IMG/VR virus record: IMGVR_UViG_3300021961_000211
Span: 1-41,599 of that record
Source of the DNA: a virus
Strand: one strand, 5' to 3'
Length of the DNA: 41,599 bases
The notes under the pieces were generated by a model. That model saw only the letters and a program-made list of their open reading frames with translations. It did not search any database and had not been told where the DNA came from. Positions 23,060 to 31,035 of the stretch are shown piece after piece. A program made the position numbers and the translations under genes. How positions within the stretch are numbered: position 1 is the stretch's first letter; each line of letters opens with the position of its first letter.

Positions 23060-24190
23060 ATGGTAAAGCACAAATCAGAAATCAGAGAGTTGAAGCCCAA
23101 AGACTTTGACGCAAAACACATTGGACCCGAACCTAGTTTCAACCCTGAGTTGGTTGTCACAGAATGGGAACTCGCTAAAGCGTTCAATTGGTATAACCAC
23201 TTTTATGATAATAAGGACGCTAAAGAATTCATCGCTCAATATCTAGATGTTGCGGGCAAACAACAAGTCGCTAAGAGTGTTCGCCGTGTCAATGACCGTC
23301 AGGTCAAATCGACTTATGGTTGGCTAGCACGTTGTATCGTTCGCGGCGGTGTTGTCAGTAATGATACGCTCACTAAACTCCAGGACGAGATTGGTCGTCT
23401 TGTATCTTTTGTGACTGTCGATACAAGTGACGATGAAGCACCTGCTGGCAATCGCCCCAATGTGCAGGAGATCATGCGTGAGCGTACTCTCAAAGTTGGT
23501 GGTGAACTTGAGGGCTTGTGGGACGATTATCTAAAGAGTGGTGCTGGTAAAGAAGGCATCAAGGCAATGGATGTGTTGTCACAAAGCAACATTCTACCTC
23601 AACACGTGCCTATGTTGGTCAGTGCTTGGCAATCTAAGTTGGATGAGTACAATGAAGCAAGCGCAGGCAAGGATGAGCAACTGAACGAAGCCTATGGTCG
23701 TTTCGGTAAAGTCCAGTTGCGTAACATCATCAATTCTATTGAGACCGTGATCGCCGATCTGAATTCGTATATCAATCTCAAGAAGAGTGGTAAGAAGCCA
23801 CGCGCTAAGAAGCCTGTATCGGTCGAGAAGGTGGTCAAGCGTCTCAAGTATCTCAAGTCATTCAAGTTAGAGAAACTTGAACTTGAAAGCGTGAGCCCAA
23901 CTAAACTACATGGTTGTAGCGAAGCATGGGTCTATGATACTAAGAAGCGTAAACTTCATCACTATGTTGCGGATGAGTATACCAAGAGCATTGGTGTCAA
24001 GGGTAATGCTGTAGTTGGTTTCTGTACTAAAGAATCAGAGATCAAAACATTACGCAAACCCGAACAGCAAATCAAGGAAGTGATGGGTAGCAAGCCGGCT
24101 GCACGTAAATTCTTTAGCAACATCAAAGCAGTCGCTACCAAACCTAACGGAAGATTCAACGCAAATATGATTATATTGAGGGCATTCTAA
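23060..24190 (+). CDS. Early protein of unknown function, 376 aa
   Basis: A highly charged, mostly helical protein. The N-terminal 100 residues (VTEWELAKAFNWYNHFY, then KSTYGWLARCIVRGGVV) look like a folded helical domain. A basic linker (KKSGKKPRAKKPVSVEKVVK, about 240-260) leads to a C-terminal domain with GCSEAWVYDTKKRKLHHYVA and TLRKPEQQIKEV. I recall similar proteins of unknown function in T4-like phages of aquatic bacteria. The strong early promoter and the basic linker suggest a nucleic-acid-related early role; this is inference. Its stop overlaps the next start. Confidence 0.8.
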   Translation: MVKHKSEIRELKPKDFDAKHIGPEPSFNPELVVTEWELAKAFNWYNHFYDNKDAKEFIAQYLDVAGKQQVAKSVRRVNDRQVKSTYGWLARCIVRGGVVSNDTLTKLQDEIGRLVSFVTVDTSDDEAPAGNRPNVQEIMRERTLKVGGELEGLWDDYLKSGAGKEGIKAMDVLSQSNILPQHVPMLVSAWQSKLDEYNEASAGKDEQLNEAYGRFGKVQLRNIINSIETVIADLNSYINLKKSGKKPRAKKPVSVEKVVKRLKYLKSFKLEKLELESVSPTKLHGCSEAWVYDTKKRKLHHYVADEYTKSIGVKGNAVVGFCTKESEIKTLRKPEQQIKEVMGSKPAARKFFSNIKAVATKPNGRFNANMIILRAF

Positions 24191-24384
24191 TGAGTAATAG
24201 TTTCAATCCTATAGAAAAACGTATGGAAACACTGATGACAGTGATCGATACTGCTATAATGTCAACGAATGATCGTAATGATCAATTGATGTTGGCATGC
24301 GCTATGCTGCAACGTACCAGAGAAATTTTTGATGCTACGTTAGGCGAAAATGGTCGTAAAGAAATGTTCAAGGAGTTGGTATGA
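24190..24384 (+). CDS. Small helical protein, 64 aa
   Basis: Almost fully helical (KRMETLMTVIDTAIMS, then QLMLACAMLQRTREIFDA). It overlaps the upstream stop by one base (TAATG) and the mazG start by ATGA, so all three genes are probably translated together. No family is recognised. Confidence 0.65.
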   Translation: MSNSFNPIEKRMETLMTVIDTAIMSTNDRNDQLMLACAMLQRTREIFDATLGENGRKEMFKELV

Positions 24385-24830
24385 GTCAGGTTGATCTAAA
24401 CAAGTATAAAGAGTTTGTAGAAGCAGTCACTAGCAAACAAAGTCAGGACTTGACTGAGTTTATGAATCGTCTTGATCGCATCGATGCCAACTATGAGAGT
24501 TATGGTCCAGATGGTGAATACATGCATGGTCCAAATGTCAATGTACCATTATTGCTATGCGGTGCTATCGGTCTAGGTAGCGAGACGGGCGAGTTTCAAG
24601 AGATCGTAAAAAAGATTGTGTTTCAAGGTAAACCATTGACTGAAGAAGCACACTTTCATATGAAGCGTGAACTTGGCGACATCATGTGGTACTGGGTCAA
24701 CGCCTGCAGGGCACTTGAGTTAGATCCAAACGATGTTATTGCTGAAAACGTCAAGAAACTTGAAGCACGTTATCCGGGCGGTAAGTTTGACGTACATTAT
24801 AGCGAAAACAGAAAGCAGGGCGATCTCTAA
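24381..24830 (+). CDS. mazG: MazG-like nucleotide pyrophosphohydrolase
   Basis: A 149-aa all-alpha NTP pyrophosphatase. The metal-binding pattern is GLGSETGEFQEIVKK (about 67-81) and ELGDIMWYWVNACRALEL (about 98-115), that is ExxE followed by ExxD. The C-terminal NVKKLEARYPGGKFD segment is typical of phage MazG. These enzymes hydrolyse dNTPs or ppGpp-like nucleotides; phage copies are thought to recycle nucleotides from host DNA or alter host stress state. It is co-transcribed with the early gene at 23060. Confidence 0.92.
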   Translation: MSQVDLNKYKEFVEAVTSKQSQDLTEFMNRLDRIDANYESYGPDGEYMHGPNVNVPLLLCGAIGLGSETGEFQEIVKKIVFQGKPLTEEAHFHMKRELGDIMWYWVNACRALELDPNDVIAENVKKLEARYPGGKFDVHYSENRKQGDL

Positions 24831-24834
24831 TTCC

Positions 24835-24842
24835 GATAAATA
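24835..24842 (+). promoter_or_regulatory. Late-promoter octamer (GATAAATA)
   Basis: Late motif 20 bases before the gp13 ATG, just after the early mazG gene, marking a switch from early to late expression. Confidence 0.65.
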
Positions 24843-24862
24843 CAACATAATCGGAAGTAGAC

Positions 24863-25648
24863 ATGTCAGCAGATCCACTATCAACACCAACTAATGCTAA
24901 CTTACAGCAACTAAAAGAAGAGATGTTCAACAACCTAAGGTTACGCTTAGGTGGTGACATCATTGACTTAGAGTTAGATCCTCAGCATTATGAGGCAGCA
25001 TATGATTATGCTATCAAAGTGTATCGTCAACGTGCGCAGAATGCTACGCAAGAAGGCTACACATTGATGACGATCATAAAGAACGTTGACACATATACGC
25101 TTCCTAGCGAATTCATCAACGTTCGTGCTATATTCCGTAGAACAGTTGGTCTTGAGACAGGCCCATCAAGCACAAGTTTTGACCCGTTCAGTAGTGCAAT
25201 TCTCAATACATATTTGTTGAACTACAACTATACAGGTGGTATGGCCACATATGATTTCTATGCAGGCTATGTCGAGTTGGCAGCACGTATGTTCGGTGGC
25301 TATGTCACATATACATTCAACCCTGTAAGCAAAGTATTGCGTGTAGTCCGTGATTTCAAGGGCACAGGTGAGCGTGTATTGATCTGGGCAGACATGACTA
25401 GACCTGAAACTGAGATATTACAAGATCCGGGAGCAGGTATTTGGTTAGCAGATTTCATATTAGCGCAACTCAAAGTGATCATAGGTGAAGCCCGTGAGAA
25501 GTTTGGAAGCATTGCAGGTCCAAGTGGTGGTACTACCCTCAATGGTGCTGCTATGAAGGCAGAAGGTAAAGCAGACCAAGAAAGATTATTGGATGATCTA
25601 CGCAAATATCAAGATTACAGTCAACCATTAACTTGGATTCAAGGTTGA
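24863..25648 (+). CDS. gp13: Neck protein, gp13-like
   Basis: T4 gp13 (309 aa) forms the neck with gp14. This 261-aa protein has the expected alpha-helical N-terminus (EEMFNNLRLRLGGDIIDLEL, then HYEAAYDYAIKVYRQRAQ), a central beta region (VDTYTLPSEFINVRAIFRR), and the C-terminal IWLADFILAQLKVIIGEARE helix that resembles the conserved helix of gp13 proteins. A late promoter and good upstream AAG-type site precede it. gp14 lies 1.9 kb upstream on the opposite strand. Confidence 0.85.
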   Translation: MSADPLSTPTNANLQQLKEEMFNNLRLRLGGDIIDLELDPQHYEAAYDYAIKVYRQRAQNATQEGYTLMTIIKNVDTYTLPSEFINVRAIFRRTVGLETGPSSTSFDPFSSAILNTYLLNYNYTGGMATYDFYAGYVELAARMFGGYVTYTFNPVSKVLRVVRDFKGTGERVLIWADMTRPETEILQDPGAGIWLADFILAQLKVIIGEAREKFGSIAGPSGGTTLNGAAMKAEGKADQERLLDDLRKYQDYSQPLTWIQG

Positions 25649-25673
25649 TTTCTACTTTTATATCAGTTATACT
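25645..25673 (+). promoter_or_regulatory. Sigma70-like promoter for the dNMP kinase gene
   Basis: TTGATT (25645-25650), 17-base spacer, TATACT (25668-25673), then six bases to the ATG at 25680, with no Shine-Dalgarno sequence. The -35 box overlaps the gp13 stop codon. Confidence 0.65.
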
Positions 25674-25679
25674 TAATTC

Positions 25680-26297
25680 ATGATCATAGGCGTAGCAGGC
25701 TTTATAGGTAGCGGCAAAGATACCATTGCCGATTATCTCATCACATTCAAGGGTTTCAAGCGCATGAGTTACGCTGGACCTCTCAAAGATGCGGTCGCTG
25801 CTATCTTCAATTGGGATCGTGAACTACTTGAGGGCACTACTAAGTACAGCCGTGAATGGCGTGACACTGTAGATACTTGGTGGGCAGAACGTTTGAATAT
25901 CCCACATTTGACACCTAGATTTGTGTTACAACAATGGGGAACTGAAGTAGGACGCAGGGCTTTCCATGATGATATTTGGATCGCTAGCGTAGAAAACAAA
26001 TTACGCAGCATAAAAGATAATATCGTCATCAGCGATTGCCGTTTTCCTAATGAATTGCGATCTATCAAAAATGCAGGTGGTGTTACGATAAGAGTCAGTA
26101 GAGGGGTAAATCCTGAATGGTATGACGCTGCCGTTCAGTATAATAAGGGCAATAAACATGCCAAAAGCATACTAGATCAATATAATATTCATGCTAGTGA
26201 ATACAGCAGTGTTGGGCTATCATATGATCATTATATCGATAACAGCGGCACAGTCGATGACTTACACCAGAAGATTGATTCAATAATCAACCTGTAA
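25680..26297 (+). CDS. gp1: Deoxynucleoside monophosphate kinase, T4 gene 1-like
   Basis: A 205-aa P-loop kinase with GFIGSGKDT (7-15) as Walker A and a LID-like basic region later. Segments KRMSYAGPLKDAV and RFVLQQWGTEVGR follow the pattern of T4 gp1, which phosphorylates dGMP, dTMP and hydroxymethyl-dCMP for DNA synthesis. IVISDCRFPNEL is the Walker B-like strand. It has its own promoter with six bases between the -10 box and ATG. The 3' end overlaps convergently with the HNH-like gene. Confidence 0.92.
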   Translation: MIIGVAGFIGSGKDTIADYLITFKGFKRMSYAGPLKDAVAAIFNWDRELLEGTTKYSREWRDTVDTWWAERLNIPHLTPRFVLQQWGTEVGRRAFHDDIWIASVENKLRSIKDNIVISDCRFPNELRSIKNAGGVTIRVSRGVNPEWYDAAVQYNKGNKHAKSILDQYNIHASEYSSVGLSYDHYIDNSGTVDDLHQKIDSIINL

Positions 26298-26633
26298 ATC
26301 GCCCCTTTTCCATGTGACCTGAGTTCTTTTTACCACTTCTACACAGTTTAGACAGATCGTTCTTAGATTTGTAAACTTAGCGTTACGTAAATCTCCGTCT
26401 ATATGAAATACTGTCATCTGTGAATGATAGACAGACTTGAATCCGCAAATATCACATACTGGTTTTTTCTTGTAACCAGCCTTCTCCCAAGTTGATCGTG
26501 TTGGTTTTTTCTTAGCTTTTTTACTCCCGCACTCATCACATATGCTTCTATAATGAGTGATTCCGTCGCGTATATAGTTTATAGCCTTAGGATTTTTATT
26601 GCAAGATGAACATATAGGTCTTATATGAGGCAT
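26280..26633 (-). CDS. HNH-like zinc-binding protein
   Basis: A 117-aa basic protein with three CxxC pairs (C8/C11, C32/C35, C60/C63) and an HNH-like core: FHIDGDLRNAKFTNLRTICL ending in a further C94/C97 pair. The H-x-D and the two asparagines follow the HNH pattern, and the last CxxC could bind structural zinc. Such proteins are free-standing nicking or homing endonucleases in T4-like phages, but the classical HH doublet is reduced, so activity is uncertain. A perfect TATAAATA lies directly upstream. It converges with the kinase gene. Confidence 0.75.
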   Translation of the reverse strand: MPHIRPICSSCNKNPKAINYIRDGITHYRSICDECGSKKAKKKPTRSTWEKAGYKKKPVCDICGFKSVYHSQMTVFHIDGDLRNAKFTNLRTICLNCVEVVKRTQVTWKRGDLQVDY

Positions 26634-26637
26634 ACTT

Positions 26638-26645
26638 TATTTATA
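26638..26645 (-). promoter_or_regulatory. T4-type late promoter (TATAAATA), reverse strand
   Basis: Exact T4 late octamer; TATAAA ends six bases before the ATG at 26633. No -35 box. A perfect 10-bp palindrome CCTTCGAAGG (26646-26655) abuts it upstream. Confidence 0.68.
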
Positions 26646-26685
26646 CCTTCGAAGGTTTGATAACCGACATTTTTTCGCCTCGCAC

Positions 26686-26693
26686 ACTAAATA
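26686..26693 (+). promoter_or_regulatory. Late-promoter octamer (ACTAAATA)
   Basis: Late motif 56 bases before the tail sheath ATG. Confidence 0.65.
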
Positions 26694-26749
26694 AGATTAA
26701 GAATATCAGGGGTGTTACCCTCAAAATATAACATATAGGAAAAACGAAC

Positions 26750-29700
26750 ATGGCATTAACATCACCAGGCGTAGAAGTTACAATCATTGACCAAAGTCAA
26801 TATCTTCCAGCCCCAACAAATTCAGTTCCTTTCATAGTCTTTGCGACTGCTGAAAATAAAGCGAACCCAAACGGTACAGGCATTGCGCAGGGTACAACTC
26901 CTGCTAACGCCGGTAAATTGTTTCAAGTCACTAGTCAACGTGATCTTGTCTCACTTTATGGTACACCGTTCTTTTATAGCACTACTGACGGTACTCCAAT
27001 TCAAGGTTATGAATTGAACGAATACGGTCTACTAGCAGCTTACTCAGCATTGGGTGTAAGCAATCGCGCTTACTGCTTACGTGCAGACATCGACTTAGCA
27101 AGCCTAGTAGGTCAAGCAGGTCGCCCAGTAGGCGAACCAGATGACGGTGCTTGGTGGTTAGACACTACATCAACTCAATGGGGTATTTTTGAGTTTGATG
27201 CAACAACAGGATTGTTCACACAAATTTCTCCATTAGTCATTACTGATGAAGAAAACGTTGTAGCAAGCGCACCAGCTGGATACTTAGGTTCAGTAGGTGA
27301 TTATGCTGTGATCGCTATACCAAGTTATGATGTTCCAACAGCAGCCACAGCAAAACAATTCTTCTATAAGAATGAGAACAATACTTGGGTAGTTTTAGGT
27401 TCACCAGAATGGGAACAAAGCATACCAACATTGGTTGGCACTAACTCAAATCCAACTTTGACTGCTGGTCATGAATTTAGCATCACAATCGGAGGTGCTC
27501 CTGGATTCGGTGGAACTGCTGTAATCGAAGTTCCTGGATTAGGTCAAAATAATGTGACTGGCGTAGCAGCAGCTATCAATGCATTAGGTTGGCAAGAACT
27601 AAGTGCTAGCGTAAGCTCATCAGGCAGATTACAAATATTCAGCAGCCAACAACAATATCAAGCAATCGAAATTGCTGCTGTATCAGGTACGGTATTATCT
27701 GATCTAGGTATCGCAGCCGGAACTTATCTAGAACCAACTTTGTTCTATGGTACTTCAGCACAACAGCCACTATGGCAAGTAGGTCAGGTCGGTCCGCGCC
27801 CAACTGGTTCAGTTTGGATCAAAGTAGGAAGCGCAGGTTCAGGCTTGAACCCAGTAGTCAAACAATATGACGGTGTTGCAGATGCTTGGATCACAAAAAA
27901 TGTCACATTGGCAATCAATGACGAATCAGCTATCGCTGCTCTTGATTCAACAGGTGGACAAGCAATTCCAGCTGGTACAGTCTATGGACAGTACAATTAT
28001 AATGGACAATATAATCAAGGTCCAGTATATCTATGGGAAAGAATAGCAGAAGGTCCTACAGTAGTAACAGGTACAAACACTGAACCAAGCTTTGATGCTG
28101 GCCCATATACTTTGAGAGTGTACATATCAACACCTAATAGCACTGCGGTCACTGGACCCTACACAGTAACTTTAGCAGATAATACATTTGCTGAAGAGTT
28201 TGTTGAAGCATGGCAATTAGCAAACATTCCATATACTACAGCAACTATCGCAACAGATGGTGCTATCGTATTGACACATACTCTAGGCGGTTGTATCGAA
28301 ATCAGCGATATCGACTCAACAACTGGAATATCAAACGGATTGTTAGCAGAAGCAGGTTTCGTAGCTGGCGTGACAGAAGGCGTCAAGATTGGACGTTTCT
28401 ATTCAACATCATTTACTGTTCTTCAATCTTCAACATCAGGTGGCGGTTCTAACGCACAGTTTGAGATCAGCAAGGACGGCATGGGTTATGTAGTAGGAGA
28501 CATCTTAGCTGCAGGTTCAGGCTATGCAGTCGATGACACAATCACTTTTGCAGGCACAAACTTAGGCGGCGCAAGTCCAGAAAACGATTTGGTATTGAAA
28601 GTATCAGACGTTGATGGATCAGGCGGTGTAGTGTCAGTAGTGATTGATGAAAACTCAGGCACATCAGTATCTACATATGGTATCGACATCTCAAATTGGG
28701 TAGAGTTCGATTATACCGCAAACGAAGGTGCACCAACTGCATTGCCAGCTAACAACACTAACTGGTTCTACAGCGTAACAGATGAAGCTGATATCATGAT
28801 AAGAACCACAGCAGGTTGGAAGGGTTATCGTAATGTAAACTTTGATGCTAATGGTTTCCCACTACCAACTGGTACTAATACAACTGATCCAAACGGACCA
28901 ATCGTAAGCGCAAGCATGCCAACTGCTCAATCAGATGGTACAGCACTAGCTTATGGTGATTTATGGATCGACACTAGTGATCTAGAAAACTATCCAATCA
29001 TCTCACGTTGGCAGATGGTGGATGGTGAAGATCAATGGGTATTGATCGATAACAGTGATCAGACATCAAGTTCAGGTGTTTTATTTGCTGACGCTCGTTG
29101 GTCAAGTAATCAAAATACTATCAACCCAGCAAACGATCCTATCCCAACAATCAAATCATTGTTATTGAGTAATAATCTTGATCTTGATGCACCAAGTGCT
29201 GTATTATACCCAGTAGGTATGTTGTTGTTCAACACACGCCGTTCAGGTTATAACGTCAAGCAGTGGAGAAATAACTACTTCAACTCATTGAGTTTCCCTG
29301 ATGAGACTATCCCAACTATCCGTAGTACATGGGTAAGTGTAAGTGGCTTACAGTCAAATGGTAGTCCTTACATGGGTCGCAAGGCTCAAAGAGCGATGGT
29401 CGTTGAAGCAATGCGTTCAGTGGTAGATACAAACACAGCAATACGTGATGAAGATAACTTCTTCAACTTGATGGCTGCTCCAAACTACCCAGAACTACAG
29501 CCTAACATGGTTGTATTGAATAGTGATCGTGGTGAGACAGCTTACATCTTAGGTGATACTCCAATGGGATTACCAGAAGATGCAACAGCAATTCAAGCAT
29601 GGGCAACTAACGCTGCTGGTGCAACAAGCACAGGTGAAGCAGGTTGCGTAACACGTAACACTTATCTTGGATTGTTCTACCCAAGCGGTATCGCACTAGA

Positions 29701-30316
29701 CTTGAGTGGTAATGAAGTCGCTGTTCCAGCATCACACATGATGCTACGCACATTCTTGCGCAATGACCAAGTTGCTTATCCTTGGTTAGCGGCTGCAGGT
29801 ACTCGTCGTGGTATCATCGACAATGCATTGAACATCGGTTACCTAGATCGTGAGACAGGTGAGTTCATCACAACTAAGACACGTATCGGTATCCGCGATG
29901 TTCTATACATCAACTTCATCAACCCACTAGTGTTCTTCACTGGTAACGGCTTGTTGAACTATGGTAACAAGACATCATTCAATAGTCAGAGCGCATTGGA
30001 TCGTACAAACGTAGCAAGACTAGTTGCGTACATCCGTCGTCAATTGACTATCGCAGGTCGTCCATTCGTATTCGAACCAAACGATGCGTTGACTCGTCAA
30101 CAGATCGCTGGTGTGATCGAATCATTGATGGTTGATCTTGTAGCAAAACGAGGACTCTATGACTACTTGGTAGTCTGTGACGAATCAAACAACACTCCTG
30201 CTAGAATAGATCGCAATGAATTGTGGGTCGATGTCGCAGTTGAGCCTGTCAAGGCTGCTGAATTCATCTACATCCCAGTTCGTATCTTGAACACAGGTGA
30301 GTTGTCAGGAGCGTAA
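26750..30316 (+). CDS. gp18: Tail sheath protein, gp18-like, with large insertion
   Basis: The contractile sheath subunit. The N-terminus ALTSPGVEVTIIDQSQYLP is the canonical sheath start, and the C-terminal region (PIVFF-like NPLVFFTGNGLLNYGNK, then NVARLVAYIRRQLTIAGRPF and LYDYLVVCDESNN) is the conserved sheath core. At 1,188 aa it is far longer than T4 gp18 (659 aa). The extra sequence lies in the middle, roughly residues 120-800, and is beta-rich with repeated motifs (GRLQIFSSQQQYQAIEIAAV and GAIVLTHTLGGCIEISDIDS look alike). Such insertions would sit on the outer tail surface. The start follows AGGAAAAACG and a late promoter. Confidence 0.95.
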   Translation: MALTSPGVEVTIIDQSQYLPAPTNSVPFIVFATAENKANPNGTGIAQGTTPANAGKLFQVTSQRDLVSLYGTPFFYSTTDGTPIQGYELNEYGLLAAYSALGVSNRAYCLRADIDLASLVGQAGRPVGEPDDGAWWLDTTSTQWGIFEFDATTGLFTQISPLVITDEENVVASAPAGYLGSVGDYAVIAIPSYDVPTAATAKQFFYKNENNTWVVLGSPEWEQSIPTLVGTNSNPTLTAGHEFSITIGGAPGFGGTAVIEVPGLGQNNVTGVAAAINALGWQELSASVSSSGRLQIFSSQQQYQAIEIAAVSGTVLSDLGIAAGTYLEPTLFYGTSAQQPLWQVGQVGPRPTGSVWIKVGSAGSGLNPVVKQYDGVADAWITKNVTLAINDESAIAALDSTGGQAIPAGTVYGQYNYNGQYNQGPVYLWERIAEGPTVVTGTNTEPSFDAGPYTLRVYISTPNSTAVTGPYTVTLADNTFAEEFVEAWQLANIPYTTATIATDGAIVLTHTLGGCIEISDIDSTTGISNGLLAEAGFVAGVTEGVKIGRFYSTSFTVLQSSTSGGGSNAQFEISKDGMGYVVGDILAAGSGYAVDDTITFAGTNLGGASPENDLVLKVSDVDGSGGVVSVVIDENSGTSVSTYGIDISNWVEFDYTANEGAPTALPANNTNWFYSVTDEADIMIRTTAGWKGYRNVNFDANGFPLPTGTNTTDPNGPIVSASMPTAQSDGTALAYGDLWIDTSDLENYPIISRWQMVDGEDQWVLIDNSDQTSSSGVLFADARWSSNQNTINPANDPIPTIKSLLLSNNLDLDAPSAVLYPVGMLLFNTRRSGYNVKQWRNNYFNSLSFPDETIPTIRSTWVSVSGLQSNGSPYMGRKAQRAMVVEAMRSVVDTNTAIRDEDNFFNLMAAPNYPELQPNMVVLNSDRGETAYILGDTPMGLPEDATAIQAWATNAAGATSTGEAGCVTRNTYLGLFYPSGIALDLSGNEVAVPASHMMLRTFLRNDQVAYPWLAAAGTRRGIIDNALNIGYLDRETGEFITTKTRIGIRDVLYINFINPLVFFTGNGLLNYGNKTSFNSQSALDRTNVARLVAYIRRQLTIAGRPFVFEPNDALTRQQIAGVIESLMVDLVAKRGLYDYLVVCDESNNTPARIDRNELWVDVAVEPVKAAEFIYIPVRILNTGELSGA

Positions 30317-30328
30317 TAAAAGATAAAT

Positions 30329-30350
30329 GAGAGCCTCGCGAGGGGCTCTC
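30329..30350 (+). terminator. Hairpin between sheath and tube genes
   Basis: A 7-bp stem (GAGAGCC 30329-30335 with GGCTCTC 30344-30350) around TCGCGAGG. No T-run follows, so it is either a weak terminator or an RNA-processing or stability element that lets sheath and tube levels differ. Confidence 0.5.
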
Positions 30351-30358
30351 AATTATAG

Positions 30359-30366
30359 AATAAATA
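30359..30366 (+). promoter_or_regulatory. Late-promoter octamer (AATAAATA)
   Basis: Late motif 23 bases before the tube gene, immediately after the hairpin. Confidence 0.6.
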
Positions 30367-30389
30367 AAGTATATTAGGAGATTTTACAA

Positions 30390-31022
30390 ATGGCAACAGC
30401 CTCACAATCATTGTTTAACATGACAGTCGCCGGTGACAACGCAGGTGGTAACCAGGGCTTGTTGATGCCTAAACTACAGTATCGTTTCAGAGTGAATTTT
30501 TTGAACTTTGGAGTTGATTCTGCTGGTGGTCTAGCACTTACTAAACAGGTATCGGAAGTCACACGTCCAAACGTCACATTTGCTGACGTTAATATTCCTG
30601 TTTATAACTCAACAATCAAATTAGCAGGTAAATATAGCTGGAACGATATTACTTGCAAATTGCGTGACGATGCATCAGGTACTGTTTCAAGAGCAGTAGG
30701 TCAACAGTTGCAGAAGCAATTAGATTTCGTAGAACAGGCTTCAGCAGCAACTGGTCAAGATTATAAGTTCCAGACTAACATCGAAATATTAGATGGTGGT
30801 AACGGAACTAGTGCTCCAGTCGTGTTAGAAACATGGGAACTATATGGTTGCTTCTTACAAGGTGTCAACTATGACACACTGAACTATAGTGCTTCAGAGC
30901 CAGTCACTATATCTTTGACAATTCGCTACGATAACGCTATCCAATCACCACTTGCTTCAGGCGTTGGTGCAAGCGTAGGACGTATCTTAGCAGGCGATAG
31001 CGCAACTGGTATTGGCGCCTAA
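30390..31022 (+). CDS. gp19: Tail tube protein, gp19-like
   Basis: The inner tube subunit. The 210 aa follow the tube fold: PKLQYRFRVNFLNFG (first strand), VSEVTRPNVTFADVNIPVYN, STIKLAGKYSWNDITCKLRD, and VVLETWELYGCFLQGVNYDT near the C-terminus. T4 gp19 is 163 aa. Its position right after the sheath gene is the standard arrangement of contractile tails. A strong AGGAG lies about 12 bases before the ATG. Confidence 0.93.
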   Translation: MATASQSLFNMTVAGDNAGGNQGLLMPKLQYRFRVNFLNFGVDSAGGLALTKQVSEVTRPNVTFADVNIPVYNSTIKLAGKYSWNDITCKLRDDASGTVSRAVGQQLQKQLDFVEQASAATGQDYKFQTNIEILDGGNGTSAPVVLETWELYGCFLQGVNYDTLNYSASEPVTISLTIRYDNAIQSPLASGVGASVGRILAGDSATGIGA

Positions 31023-31035
31023 TAGGTAATCCTTC

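Noticed and set aside
26280-26633. The HNH-like gene as an intron-encoded homing endonuclease interrupting a neighbour
   Set aside because: The flanking kinase and sheath genes are complete, so the gene is free-standing.
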